Of a DNA stretch of 38,845 nucleotides, positions 1 to 9,027 are shown in pieces (position 1 is the stretch's first letter; every line of letters starts with the position of its first letter). The notes under the pieces were generated by a model. That model was given only the letters and a program-made list of their open reading frames with translations. It ran no database searches and was not told the DNA's origin. Source of the stretch: Bacteroidales bacterium (GTDB lineage: Bacteria; Bacteroidota; Bacteroidia; Bacteroidales; WCHB1-69); NCBI GenBank assembly GCA_017525505.1, contig JAFXSR010000048.1:1-38845 (forward strand), read 5' to 3'. Both the position numbers and the translations under genes were made by a program.

Positions 1-118
1 TGGCAGCCCGTATCAGTTCTTTTTTCACCGAAGCAGCGTCATGCCAGTTTTGTGCAAAAGAGCCCACTGGTACCATCAAGCAAAATAAGACAAGCCAAAT
101 GATAGGATACGTTTTCAT
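1..118 (-). CDS. Start of a secreted protein, cut by window edge
   Basis: Only the first 39 codons are inside the window. They begin MKTYPIIWLVLFCLMVPVG and continue SFAQ-NWHDA, a classic signal peptide: Lys near the start, a hydrophobic core at about residues 5-20, and a likely cleavage after SFAQ. The ATG overlaps the stop of the upstream ATP-grasp gene as ATGA, so it is the last visible gene of the polysaccharide operon and is probably translationally coupled to it. The mature part is too short to assign. A secreted or periplasmic polysaccharide-modifying enzyme would fit the context, but that is only a guess. Confidence 0.6.
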   Translation of the reverse strand, partial: MKTYPIIWLVLFCLMVPVGSFAQNWHDAASVKKELIRAA

Positions 119-1020
119 TTTTTGTCTATTGGCAATACTGTCAACCGGCCCAGCTTATCAAGGAACTCCTGAGTAAAATTGCTCATATAACCACCGCTTG
201 ATGTTAATGTAAGTTCCCCAAAATAAATATGTCCATTGACCTCATAAAGATCCACTCGCATCTGTGGATGCCCTTTGGAAAGGCGTGATGCAATGCATAA
301 CATATCGCCAAGACATGCGGGTTCAGGCATGAGTTTATGTTCCGGCATATAATGGGAGGTATAGCGCAGAAACTCTGGGTGAGCCTCCCAGTTGCAGTCG
401 TACACGCCAATTTCGCAATAATAATTATTATGGCGGTTGCTGTAACATACGATGAACTCTGGTTTTCCGTCAAAAGTCCAAATCTTGTAATCAACAAGTG
501 ATTGTGATTTGTTAGGTTGTGTACTTCCGTCAAGAAGTTCTTCAGCAATGATGCATGGTTTAATACTTTTGTAATGTTCTTCGCCAGTAAGAATGCCGTA
601 GGGCGACTGAAGGGTCTTTCTGAAGTGCTGAAGTATGAGGACTTTGTCAAGTGCCCCTTTGTCTGCGCACACCACCACATCGCCACTGCCGTTGTTACAT
701 TTCATCACAAACTGTTGCGGCAACTTGTCCCAATCTATTTCCTCCACAGAGTCCCACTTGCCTGTGAGGGGAATGAGTATCTCCTCAAATCCACACTCCT
801 TCACATATTCTCTCACGCGATACTTGTCGGCCAACAATGGCCACTGGCTTGTATCACCGTAGAATTTCAGCCAATTGATTTTCTCGTTGATGTCGTGCGG
901 ATGACGAAAGTGGGGACAACACCGGCACATATACATATACTTCAGCTGTGCCACCCGTATCGGTGTAAGGATGTGAAGCCTTGCGAGAAAGCCGACGAAG
1001 AAGAGGATAATCTTTTTCAT
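115..1020 (-). CDS. TupA-like ATP-grasp protein
   Basis: A 301-residue protein resembling the TupA-like ATP-grasp family found in polysaccharide and teichuronopeptide clusters, whose members are thought to ligate an amino acid or acyl group to a sugar. Visible features are an N-terminal hydrophobic stretch (residues 3-20), ADKYRVREYV near 64, the nucleotide-binding segment FVMKCNNGSGDVV near 104-116, DYKIWTFDGKPEF near 177, and the metal-binding end RVDLYEVNGHIYFGELT near 255-270. It overlaps the upstream glycosyltransferase by 4 bp and the downstream secreted ORF by ATGA. By context it decorates the repeat unit; the exact substrate is not visible. Confidence 0.8.
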   Translation of the reverse strand: MKKIILFFVGFLARLHILTPIRVAQLKYMYMCRCCPHFRHPHDINEKINWLKFYGDTSQWPLLADKYRVREYVKECGFEEILIPLTGKWDSVEEIDWDKLPQQFVMKCNNGSGDVVVCADKGALDKVLILQHFRKTLQSPYGILTGEEHYKSIKPCIIAEELLDGSTQPNKSQSLVDYKIWTFDGKPEFIVCYSNRHNNYYCEIGVYDCNWEAHPEFLRYTSHYMPEHKLMPEPACLGDMLCIASRLSKGHPQMRVDLYEVNGHIYFGELTLTSSGGYMSNFTQEFLDKLGRLTVLPIDKK

Positions 1021-2072
1021 TCCTCAATTAATCCTATACTCTTTAGATAATCTATAGACAGTGCATTTTCAGCTGCATATTTGAATGCCTCTGCTCTGGA
1101 GTTAATTGTCATCGCCATCAAATCGACTTGTCCCATTATGCATTTCTTCATAGTATCCGTCAATGCTTCAATGTCGTGGACGGGATAGATGATGCCCTGC
1201 TTCCCGTCTGTGATGGCCTCGGCATTGTGAGCCCAATCCGAAGCCAGCACAGGCAAAGCGGCTATGAAGGCATCAATGAATATGCCGGCGATGCCCTCGC
1301 CCTTCCAGTACGTAGGGAAGAGCATGGCATGATAGGAGGACAGGGTGTCGTAGCCCTCATTGGTACGAAGGTCTAACAGACCATGCCAGGCCACATTATC
1401 CAACAGACTGACCTCTTTCAGGAATTGTTCGCGGTAGGCTGCATCTATCTTTCCATAGAAGTCAACGGAGAAACGATGTTGGAGTCCTTTCGCATTAAGT
1501 CGTCGAACGGCTTCCAAGATATAATCGCAGCCCTTGCTGGGCATCACGCGGCTGAGGAACACAAAACGGATGGTCTCGCTCTCAGCCCTCGATGCCAGAG
1601 CCTTCTCCATATCGGGATAATAGGGAATGGGTTTGAAGTTAGAGACGAAGCGGGCATTGGTCACGCCAGCCTCTTTCAACTCGTCAATCATACTATGGCA
1701 TTGCACGAGATTGTATTTAATGTAATTGAACACATCAGCCCTAAATTTGCCGTCTCTGACCTGTTTGGCAAAAGCACCGCCAATAACCCAGTAGATGATG
1801 TCGCGCCTGACATGCAGACCCTTGAACAGCCGCAGAATGGAATAGACATTCTTTGCCGATGTTGAGAAGATAATGGTGGCCTTGGGCTTGGCAAGCAATG
1901 CCCACAAAGCTTGGACATACACCCACGGATGACGACGCTTCTCATAGAAGTCCAAGACCGTCACCTTGCAGTACCTCTTCAGTTCCGCAATGATATACTG
2001 GTTCTTGGTGGTCTCGCCATCAACAGGGGCACGTCCTTGGTTGACCCAGCCAACTAAGATGATATTCTTCAT
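1017..2072 (-). CDS. GT4-family glycosyltransferase
   Basis: A 351-residue GT-B fold glycosyltransferase, group 1 (GT4). The N-terminal half begins with a beta strand and an open glycine site (NIILVGWVNQGRAPVDG). The C-terminal half has FVFLSRVMPSKGCDYIL (near 170), the nucleotide-sugar binding start, and GEGIAGIFIDAFIAALPVLAS (near 265-285), which corresponds to the E-x7-E signature region with the second Glu replaced by Asp. It probably adds one sugar to the lipid-linked repeat unit at the inner membrane. It overlaps both neighbours by 4 bp. Its base composition looks GC-richer than the genes further upstream in the operon. Donor sugar and linkage cannot be read. Confidence 0.85.
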   Translation of the reverse strand: MKNIILVGWVNQGRAPVDGETTKNQYIIAELKRYCKVTVLDFYEKRRHPWVYVQALWALLAKPKATIIFSTSAKNVYSILRLFKGLHVRRDIIYWVIGGAFAKQVRDGKFRADVFNYIKYNLVQCHSMIDELKEAGVTNARFVSNFKPIPYYPDMEKALASRAESETIRFVFLSRVMPSKGCDYILEAVRRLNAKGLQHRFSVDFYGKIDAAYREQFLKEVSLLDNVAWHGLLDLRTNEGYDTLSSYHAMLFPTYWKGEGIAGIFIDAFIAALPVLASDWAHNAEAITDGKQGIIYPVHDIEALTDTMKKCIMGQVDLMAMTINSRAEAFKYAAENALSIDYLKSIGLIEE

Positions 2073-2623
2073 GCTTCTTTTATCTTTATAACTTTTGCGG
2101 GCACCCCAGCGACTACAGCATTATCAGGGACGTCCTTGGTCACTACAGATCCTGCTCCAATTGTGACGTTGTTGCCAATGGTGATAGGACCAATGATTGT
2201 TGCTCCAATGTTTATCAAACAATTGTCGCCAATTTCAATATGGCATGGACCAGGATGATTTTTCCCAATCACCACCATGGGTAAGATGCTACAATTCCGG
2301 CCAATTTTTACATATTTGCCTAATCTCATAAATCCGGCATGAACTGGATAGAAACCAGGTCCAACGACATTAGGGTAAATATAGATATTTGATTTCAGTT
2401 TCAGCCTACGATAACTCCACCACCAGAACAGGTATGGGATCTGTTGTAATATATTCCTTTTCTTGTTCAGCCAATATTCATAGTGACGCAGTGCCACCAT
2501 GAATGCACGAATGTAGTACTCATCACTCCGTGTAAGCCACTTAATAAACAGTCGATTAGGCTTTTTATACATAGCTTGGTCAGCCTTCAAATAGGCTCGA
2601 AGATCTTCTCTTGATTGTATCAT
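2069..2623 (-). CDS. Left-handed beta-helix acyltransferase (CysE-like)
   Basis: A 184-residue hexapeptide-repeat transferase. The N-terminal half (1-95) is helical and basic, including RRLKLKSNIYIYPNVVGPG. The C-terminal half (about 100-180) shows the imperfect hexapeptide repeats ended by IGNNVTIGAGSVVTKDVPD and the family signature AGVPAKVI. The architecture resembles serine acetyltransferases, but in a capsule operon such proteins usually O- or N-acetylate a sugar; this is inference. The 3' end overlaps the next glycosyltransferase by 4 bp, while 26 bp separate it from the upstream GT4 gene. Confidence 0.85.
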   Translation of the reverse strand: MIQSREDLRAYLKADQAMYKKPNRLFIKWLTRSDEYYIRAFMVALRHYEYWLNKKRNILQQIPYLFWWWSYRRLKLKSNIYIYPNVVGPGFYPVHAGFMRLGKYVKIGRNCSILPMVVIGKNHPGPCHIEIGDNCLINIGATIIGPITIGNNVTIGAGSVVTKDVPDNAVVAGVPAKVIKIKEA

Positions 2624-2649
2624 AATGATTTGCTTGTTATTGTGTCGAC

Positions 2650-3750
2650 CTATAAGACGGTAGAAATGTACAAATTATAGTAATTCTTGGCACAAACTTC
2701 CATGGAATAGTATTTTTGATAGTCAGTCACTATGTCATCACGTGACATGGAGTTTCTCTCTTTAATAGCATACTTTACTTTCCGGTAAAACTCGTCATCA
2801 TCGAATCCTTTTGTCATATAGCCATTAACCCCATCTTTGATGACATTTACGACACCACCAGCTGGCGTTGAAATTGGTGTCACCCCCATTGACATCGCTT
2901 CTAACAAAGTCATCGGAAGCCCTTCATAATCGCTTGACAAGACAAAGAAGTCCGCTTGGGCCATATAGTCCCCGACATTCTTTTTTGCACCTAACAAGAA
3001 GATGCTCTTGCTGTCCTTTAGTTTCTCCTTCCACGAATCGTAATGCTCACCTAACACGATAAGGATACACCGCTCCCCTTCGTCTTCAAGACGGAGAAAG
3101 GTGCGAAATAGTTTGTCGTGATTCTTCTGCGGATTGTGACGAGCCACATGGATAAAAACGATGGTGTCAGGACTATTCTTTATACGTTCTATTTCCCTTT
3201 TCACGGACTCTGCATCCTCTGTGATAGCCAGAGGCTCGCTGCCATTAGGGATGCATATATCATTGCTGATTCTAAAAGTATCGTAATATGACAGGTGACA
3301 TGCCTCTGAGATTGTGATAGGGTTGACTTTGTTCCGTTTAAACAGATAATTCATTATCACTCGTTTAAGGAAACCAGAACGAGCCATAATCTTTTCAGAC
3401 ATATTATGTATGGTATGAAAATAGTGCACTTCGGGGATTAAAAGAGTGGGGAAAAGAAGTATCACGGCATGTGTATGGCAATGAACCACATCAGGACGCT
3501 CTTTTTTTATAGTTCTTAACACTCTCCAAATAGCCTTTATCTGTAATCCAGTTTTGCAATGCAAGTTGACGAACCGAACATCAGGAGATAAATCTTTCAG
3601 ATAATGAATGTTTCTCGGAACAGAATCATCTAAAATGGAAACAAGAATTACCTCATTATCTGCGTTTGCTGAGAATCTATTGCAAAGGCTTACAGCAATT
3701 CTCTCTGCCCCACCGGCTCCAAGTGAAAGTGCTAATTGTAGTATTTTCAT
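2650..3750 (-). CDS. GT4-family glycosyltransferase
   Basis: A 366-residue GT-B glycosyltransferase. The N-terminus carries the acceptor-side glycine motif GAGGAERIAVSL (residues 11-22), followed by VVHCHTHAVI near 93. The C-terminal domain carries TIVFIHVARHNPQKNHDKL near 195 and the donor-binding SSDYEGLPMTLLEAMSMG near 275-292, with both Glu residues of the E-x7-E motif present. It should transfer a sugar from a nucleotide donor to the growing undecaprenyl-linked repeat unit. It sits 27 bp downstream of an acyltransferase. Sugar specificity is not readable. Confidence 0.9.
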   Translation of the reverse strand: MKILQLALSLGAGGAERIAVSLCNRFSANADNEVILVSILDDSVPRNIHYLKDLSPDVRFVNLHCKTGLQIKAIWRVLRTIKKERPDVVHCHTHAVILLFPTLLIPEVHYFHTIHNMSEKIMARSGFLKRVIMNYLFKRNKVNPITISEACHLSYYDTFRISNDICIPNGSEPLAITEDAESVKREIERIKNSPDTIVFIHVARHNPQKNHDKLFRTFLRLEDEGERCILIVLGEHYDSWKEKLKDSKSIFLLGAKKNVGDYMAQADFFVLSSDYEGLPMTLLEAMSMGVTPISTPAGGVVNVIKDGVNGYMTKGFDDDEFYRKVKYAIKERNSMSRDDIVTDYQKYYSMEVCAKNYYNLYISTVL

Positions 3751-3777
3751 TTTTTTACTCTATTCATTTGCGATTTA

Positions 3778-4629
3778 CTATAAAATGTCATCAACACAAG
3801 TGTCTTCTCCCAAATGAAAAACGGTTTCACTGTTTTCTTGAAAGAACTTATAGATGTCATGTATCATTTGTTTATTCCAGATTCTATATATATTATTTGC
3901 GATAAGTTTTGCAGGAATTCCTCCTATCAATGAACCGCCATTTAAATTTGAAAAATCCTTTCCAACTAAACTATGACTGGCAACGATTGTAAAATCAGGA
4001 ATCTTAGCGCCTCCAGAAATGGAGCTTGAGTTGCAAATCCAACAATTGTGACCAATTTCTATCGGTCTTTTAATATTCGGCACAATATGCTTTTCGAAAT
4101 TAGCCAAATAATGATAGTTTGAGTCTAATATTTGGGAACGATGTGCTATGCGGGCTGTATTTCCGATCTTGATATTTAAATGACAACCAATAGTGCACAT
4201 TTCACAAATTTTTGTATTGCTACCAAACTCCAAAATACCATTTTCACCGGTTTTGATTCTACAGCCTGTGCGGATTTCACATTTACCATGATAGACTATT
4301 CTGCCATTATTGATAATCTCTGATTGTAGAGAGCCAACACAAGGAGCCCCTGGATATGTGGCATTAAACCGAATCATTCCCATGGTGATTTTACCTTCAA
4401 TTTGCATTTGTCCGGAAAGTCCATATATCCTAGGCCGGCCATATACAAACATAGGCAGACGAATGGCTTGCAATATAGGGAAACTACGCAAACAGACATA
4501 AATGGTAAGAAAGGGATTGAACCAATTTCTGAATAACAATCGTTCAAGAGCCCCAAGCCCATATTTGCTGTCAAAGCGGCGGATAGCGAATCGTAACCCT
4601 TTTCTATTTATATCATCAATTAATTTCAT
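3778..4629 (-). CDS. Hexapeptide-repeat acyltransferase
   Basis: A 283-residue protein with left-handed beta-helix repeats, longer than the CysE-like type. Recognisable pieces are IGNTARIAHRSQILDSNYHYL (catalytic-region His near 165-175), IGHNCWICNSSSISGGAKI (near 205-225) and ASHSLVGKDFSN, with IGGIPAKLI near 250 closing the helix. The N-terminal 75 residues are a basic, partly hydrophobic segment that could lie on the membrane. It likely acetylates or otherwise acylates a sugar of the repeat unit. The gene is strikingly AT-rich: the line at 4081-4140 has about 19 G/C of 60. Confidence 0.8.
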   Translation of the reverse strand: MKLIDDINRKGLRFAIRRFDSKYGLGALERLLFRNWFNPFLTIYVCLRSFPILQAIRLPMFVYGRPRIYGLSGQMQIEGKITMGMIRFNATYPGAPCVGSLQSEIINNGRIVYHGKCEIRTGCRIKTGENGILEFGSNTKICEMCTIGCHLNIKIGNTARIAHRSQILDSNYHYLANFEKHIVPNIKRPIEIGHNCWICNSSSISGGAKIPDFTIVASHSLVGKDFSNLNGGSLIGGIPAKLIANNIYRIWNKQMIHDIYKFFQENSETVFHLGEDTCVDDIL

Positions 4630-4642
4630 TTAAAAAAACAAA

Positions 4643-5554
4643 TCAGACTATTCCTTTAATAATACCTTTCATTAATTCCCAACACTCTTTAACACCAATA
4701 GAATTATACTTTAGCGATTTCCTGAGGAATTCACGCCCTTCATGGTATCGTTTCAATTCAAAAGAATGCTTGGCAACATTGAAATAACGTCGAGACAATA
4801 TTTCTTTTCCTTTCGGCATTTTCTCAATGTCCTGCATCATTTCTGTCAGGAAGAAATCCATATTTTGAGCCATTTTCTCCGGATGTCGCGTATTAAAATT
4901 GGGAGTATGATGCTTTACCACCAAGCATGTGCTTGGACATGCCAAAACCATCTCATATTTCCTAAAAAAACGAATACAAAATTCCCAATCTTGGTGGCGG
5001 AGAAACCTTTCATCCCATCCCTCCATTGCATCGAAGGCGAAACGATATAGCAATATGGTTGAAGAATTCAACCTGACCTCACCAATCAGTATTGCTGCTG
5101 AAAGATTACCTTCCAGTTTGTTTGTTGTATTGGCGTTATTAGCCTTTTTATATCCTTGTTTTTCAATGTTACAATATACACCTGCAACCCTGGGATTAAT
5201 GGCGTAAGCCTCCTGCAATCGTCTAACTTGTTCTTCAATTTTGGTGGGCATGAAGGTGTCATCATCATCCAGATATCCTATTATCTCGCCGTGTGAGGCT
5301 CTGGTTCCCGTGTTTCTTGCGGCGCTACCGTTTTTGTTCACTTCATGTTTCAGATAGGTTATTTTCCTGTCAGAAATGTATGGAGATAATAATTTTTCAG
5401 TTTCTTTTTGAAAAGGGGTGTTTACACCATTGTCATCCACAACAATAATCTCTATGGGAGCATAGGTCTGTGCCAAGACACTCTCAATAGCCCTTACCAG
5501 ATTTGTTGGACGCGCGTATGATGGCATGATGATAGATACTAAAGGATTATCCAT
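4643..5554 (-). CDS. GT2-family glycosyltransferase
   Basis: A 303-residue GT-A fold glycosyltransferase. Its N-terminus is the textbook GT2 start VSIIMPSYARPTNLVRAIE (residues 6-24), followed by IEIIVVDDNG near 33-42 and the metal-binding acidic cluster GYLDDDDTF near 93-101. WDERFLRHQDWEFCIRF (near 175-192) contains the acceptor-side ED-like motif in the form QDWEF. No transmembrane segments are seen, so it is probably a peripheral inner-membrane enzyme adding one sugar to the repeat unit. Spacing is 13 bp to the next gene and 1 bp from the previous one. Confidence 0.9.
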   Translation of the reverse strand: MDNPLVSIIMPSYARPTNLVRAIESVLAQTYAPIEIIVVDDNGVNTPFQKETEKLLSPYISDRKITYLKHEVNKNGSAARNTGTRASHGEIIGYLDDDDTFMPTKIEEQVRRLQEAYAINPRVAGVYCNIEKQGYKKANNANTTNKLEGNLSAAILIGEVRLNSSTILLYRFAFDAMEGWDERFLRHQDWEFCIRFFRKYEMVLACPSTCLVVKHHTPNFNTRHPEKMAQNMDFFLTEMMQDIEKMPKGKEILSRRYFNVAKHSFELKRYHEGREFLRKSLKYNSIGVKECWELMKGIIKGIV

Positions 5555-5555
5555 A

Positions 5556-6623
5556 TTACTGAATATTGTCGTAAATAAATTGGTATGATGCTTCTTTCTG
5601 TTTTTCTAATAATGCATCTACCTTTTGGTAATGAATAGGTGGATATGCGGGTATAGTTGAGGCTCGATTCTGCAATAGTCTCTCTTCTATTTGTAAATGA
5701 CTTAATAAACTTTGAGCTCTATCGGAATTATTTTGAAAAGCACAATAAAACTCTTTGTGATATATTAATGAGAAAATCAGTCCATGATAAGAGGTGGTAA
5801 ATACGCAGTCAGCATATTTTATGAGTGAAACAAATTCCCACACGGCACACTGAGAAAATACAGTGTCAGTATCTTTACCTGCCTTTCCTTTGATTTCTAC
5901 CACACGGAGATGATGTGCTTTCGCATAATCGTTTATTGCATCCCTGTCAAAGGCATTCTCATGCAAACTGTAGTATAATATATAGCCTGTCTTTATCATT
6001 GGCTGTGGAGAAAGAATATCGTCCCACTGATTGGCAGACAAAAGCAGGGTCGGGTCTGAGACTAATGTTGCTTGAACGCCCAATTCTGCCAGATAATCCT
6101 TTAATCCGCTTTCTCGCACAGATATCGCAGAGAAGTTGGACATGTTTTTTTGAAGAAAAGCCTTGTCTGAAACAGACTTCTGAAGTATTCCCATACTTGC
6201 TGCGTATGTGATGTGCTTTTTCGCTTGCAAGGTGTTGTCACCAAAATACACAGGATTGAAATTTTTTAACGAATTCTGCTTCCTCCAAATTTGGTCACTA
6301 CCATAAATGATAATATCATATTCGTATAAAGAATTGTATGGAATACAGAATGGAGAAATGTGTTGGTTGATATCACGCAAAAAGCAAGCGATACGTTTGT
6401 GTATGGATTTCCAACATTTTATTCGATTAAACAGATATTTTCTGCGCCATTTTAAAAGTAGCGACCAAGAAAATTGTTTGTATAACCTGCGATGATATTC
6501 AGGATAATAATCGATATATTTCACATCATGCCCCATCTGTTGCAAAACAACGCGGAGGGCTATAGCCTGCAAAATAGCGCCATAGTTGTGGACACGATGA
6601 TATGTCAAGATACCAACTTCCAT
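5556..6623 (-). CDS. Polysaccharide pyruvyl transferase family protein
   Basis: A 355-residue member of the polysaccharide pyruvyl transferase family, which adds a ketal-linked pyruvate from phosphoenolpyruvate to a sugar. Seen are the N-terminal GILTYHRVHNYGAILQA (residues 4-20), YDIIIYGSDQIWR near 103-115, ISVRESGLKDYLAELG near 185 and VFTTSYHGLIFSLIYHKEFY near 277-296, the signature His-Gly segment of the family. The start lies 19 bp inside the 3' end of the polymerase gene, giving strong coupling. An FrhB-like gene two positions upstream is a frequent partner of this family in Bacteroidales capsule loci, which supports a shared modification step. Confidence 0.88.
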   Translation of the reverse strand: MEVGILTYHRVHNYGAILQAIALRVVLQQMGHDVKYIDYYPEYHRRLYKQFSWSLLLKWRRKYLFNRIKCWKSIHKRIACFLRDINQHISPFCIPYNSLYEYDIIIYGSDQIWRKQNSLKNFNPVYFGDNTLQAKKHITYAASMGILQKSVSDKAFLQKNMSNFSAISVRESGLKDYLAELGVQATLVSDPTLLLSANQWDDILSPQPMIKTGYILYYSLHENAFDRDAINDYAKAHHLRVVEIKGKAGKDTDTVFSQCAVWEFVSLIKYADCVFTTSYHGLIFSLIYHKEFYCAFQNNSDRAQSLLSHLQIEERLLQNRASTIPAYPPIHYQKVDALLEKQKEASYQFIYDNIQ

Positions 6624-7864
6624 ATTAGTTTTCGTTGTTTTTGAATAGAGAGCTTTTTTCGTACTAATTTCTCGTATTCAAAGAGTGTTATTCCGTAAGC
6701 ATAACAGATGATCCAAGAAAACCAGAAGGGATAGGTTCTCTGACAGAACATCAAAAAAACAAACACAAATGCCATAAATGCAAATCTCTTGTCTCTTGAA
6801 TATGAAAGAAAAACAATGTAAAAAAGCATCATAGCCATAATGCCAAGTAAGCCACGACGTACCATTGCGACTATTATACCAGTACCCGTGAATCCCCCTT
6901 CTGATTCAACAAGATCATTCCAATCCTGTTTGTCTAACCCGCTTATAATAAGTCCAATATCTTCACTTTCCCACATGTGATCGTAATACTCTTTCATTTC
7001 GATACTGGTTCTATTGTTGCCTGAAAAGCCACGCTCATCGTCAACTTCCAGTCGATTGATTATCAATTCCTGAAAAAGTACATTGTCCTTCGTTAATTGA
7101 TATGAGAAAAACATCACAAGAAAGAACGAGAAACAGTAAATTATCATTTTTTTGGGCTCCAGAAGACCCATATAAAAACGAATCATGATGTAACTGATAA
7201 AGGCCAGAACATAACCTGCCAAAGAGAAGGAAAAAAACAACGCAACAAAGTTAATGATATTGTGTTTTTTTGAGAAATCAAACTTATTACAAAAAAGCAA
7301 AAATGCAGACATCATCCCTAAGTGACCGGGTTCAACAAAAGGGCCGTTAAAGCGAATTCCATAATAGTTGGGTGCATACATATAGAATATGTAATTCTCT
7401 CTTATGCAGTAATTCGGATTCCTGAGAAATATGTCTTCACCATATGCATAAGTCATCATACCAATGGGTGAGAGCATGTGAAGTTGTACAAGCCAATAAA
7501 CTATCAGTGATGGAACCATCAAATAAGCGAACCATTTTGTGATATGGTAAAAGCATAGAATCTTATCGATGTCTTTGATAAACAAAATATATCCATATAG
7601 TGCAGTCATTAATAAATTTTGGGGGCCAAAGGGAGATTTGTGGATATAGCTTATACCCAAATAGAGGCAAATAAGACTTATCATGCTACGTTTGGAATAC
7701 TGCAACTGTATTTTCCCAGATAGTGTCAGCAACAACAGAACAAGTAGAATGGCGGAGTATATGATTATGTCCATCCCATTCCATCCTATCCATAATTTCA
7801 TTGACAAGATGAACAGCATAAATATACAGAAGTACAATATTTCTTTATATCTCAACTGAATCAT
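6605..7864 (-). CDS. Wzy-like O-antigen/capsule polymerase
   Basis: A 419-residue polytopic membrane protein with roughly 10-12 hydrophobic segments, for example residues 9-27, 31-48 and 59-73, and a cluster near the C-terminus. A large hydrophilic loop lies at about 265-325 (RLEVDDERGFSGNNRTSIEM through the DWNDLVESEGGFTGTG region). The topology plus PFVEPGHLGMMSAFLLF (near 175-191), which resembles O-antigen ligase/polymerase family members, supports Wzy. Wzy joins repeat units on the periplasmic side before export. It overlaps the FrhB gene by 4 bp and the pyruvyl transferase gene by 19 bp. Sequence similarity within this family is always weak, so the call rests mainly on topology and position. 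Confidence 0.75.
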   Translation of the reverse strand: MIQLRYKEILYFCIFMLFILSMKLWIGWNGMDIIIYSAILLVLLLLTLSGKIQLQYSKRSMISLICLYLGISYIHKSPFGPQNLLMTALYGYILFIKDIDKILCFYHITKWFAYLMVPSLIVYWLVQLHMLSPIGMMTYAYGEDIFLRNPNYCIRENYIFYMYAPNYYGIRFNGPFVEPGHLGMMSAFLLFCNKFDFSKKHNIINFVALFFSFSLAGYVLAFISYIMIRFYMGLLEPKKMIIYCFSFFLVMFFSYQLTKDNVLFQELIINRLEVDDERGFSGNNRTSIEMKEYYDHMWESEDIGLIISGLDKQDWNDLVESEGGFTGTGIIVAMVRRGLLGIMAMMLFYIVFLSYSRDKRFAFMAFVFVFLMFCQRTYPFWFSWIICYAYGITLFEYEKLVRKKLSIQKQRKLIWKLVS

Positions 7865-9027
7865 TTTAATTTTTTGAGAATTCTTTTATGTAGTTCAGAT
7901 ACTATCTTTCTCCATCCCATTAATCCAAATTTTCTCATGGTTTTCACAAAGCCATACTTTGCGTAGTGTTTTTCAAAGGCCATTCTCTTTGGATGAACCT
8001 CTGATGGCCTTGATAGATGATTCTGCATGATATTTGGAAGGGTGGCAGGAATGATGTTCATCTGGTTCTTAATCGTTTCAAAGAGATTAAGACCCTTTTC
8101 TGTATTGAATAAAACCAGAGAGCACCCTTTATTATCAGCATTAAAATTCGGGTCTGTACGTTGCCACCCCCAATAATCGGCAATAGTGATATCGCTTGGA
8201 CGCTTCAAATTTGTATAAGGACACACTCCACATGAATGGCGGAGTTCTATATGTTGATTAAATAAATATGTATAAGTGAACCTCCCATGCTTATTTCTAA
8301 ATGCTTTCTTCCTAGAACTTCCCTCAAACCTGAAAGTCTCTATATGTGACTTCCAGCCAAATTTTTCTTTGTCTCTAAAATTTACATAACATACTTTTGA
8401 ACCATATTCCTTTTCAAGATATGTGATGTAATCTTGCCACACAATTGGTGCAGGTACACCTTGGCAGACAATATCCATCAGAAAAAGTCTTTCAGACAGT
8501 GTATTTCCAATATAAGCCTTTAAGCCAGAAGTTTGGCATGGGGTTCCGGAGAATAATACAGTAAGGCCATTTTGCAAGTCTCTTTTTACAAGCCTGAACA
8601 CGCCCGTCATGTCGCTTTGCACATATTTGCTGCCACGAAACTCGTCACGTTCCTCTTTGGTCGTGGCACGTTTATGGGCAACCCGAAAATGATCTTTATA
8701 TCCTGCGCCATAAACAATGCCCCCGCGTTCGAGAATATAATCAGAGACAGCTACAAATGATGCTCCGCTTCGGCTTTTCATGACTTCATTAATATCCTTG
8801 TGGCGAGCAGCAAAAGCCAAAGGCTGGCTTAAATTCAGAATTGTATCATAATGACTATTGAATTGGCAGACCTTTTCACAAAGTCCACATTCAATGCATT
8901 TCTCCATATCAACATGGGGATACAGGAACCCCAGCGCATCTGGCTTCATTTCAATGGCATCGTGCGCACAAATACTTGCACAGGCGGTGCATCCACAACA
9001 ATTTTTAGGGTCTTTTACGTTTACCAT
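7861..9027 (-). CDS. FrhB-like protein with two 4Fe-4S clusters
   Basis: A 388-residue protein with an N-terminal double ferredoxin. The cysteines fall in two canonical CxxCxxCxxxC sets, C10/C13/C16/C20 and C44/C47/C50/C54. The rest matches the coenzyme F420 hydrogenase/dehydrogenase beta-subunit (FrhB) family, including RSGASFVAVSDYILERGGIVYG near 85-106, FRGSKYVQSD near 128, FSGTPCQTSGLKAY near 160, and CGVCPYTNLKRPSDITIADYWG near 258-280. In methanogens the family reduces F420 via FAD. In Bacteroidales capsule operons its reaction is unknown, but it recurs beside pyruvyl transferases and glycosyltransferases. It overlaps the flippase gene by 7 bp and the polymerase gene by 4 bp. Confidence 0.85.
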   Translation of the reverse strand: MVNVKDPKNCCGCTACASICAHDAIEMKPDALGFLYPHVDMEKCIECGLCEKVCQFNSHYDTILNLSQPLAFAARHKDINEVMKSRSGASFVAVSDYILERGGIVYGAGYKDHFRVAHKRATTKEERDEFRGSKYVQSDMTGVFRLVKRDLQNGLTVLFSGTPCQTSGLKAYIGNTLSERLFLMDIVCQGVPAPIVWQDYITYLEKEYGSKVCYVNFRDKEKFGWKSHIETFRFEGSSRKKAFRNKHGRFTYTYLFNQHIELRHSCGVCPYTNLKRPSDITIADYWGWQRTDPNFNADNKGCSLVLFNTEKGLNLFETIKNQMNIIPATLPNIMQNHLSRPSEVHPKRMAFEKHYAKYGFVKTMRKFGLMGWRKIVSELHKRILKKLK

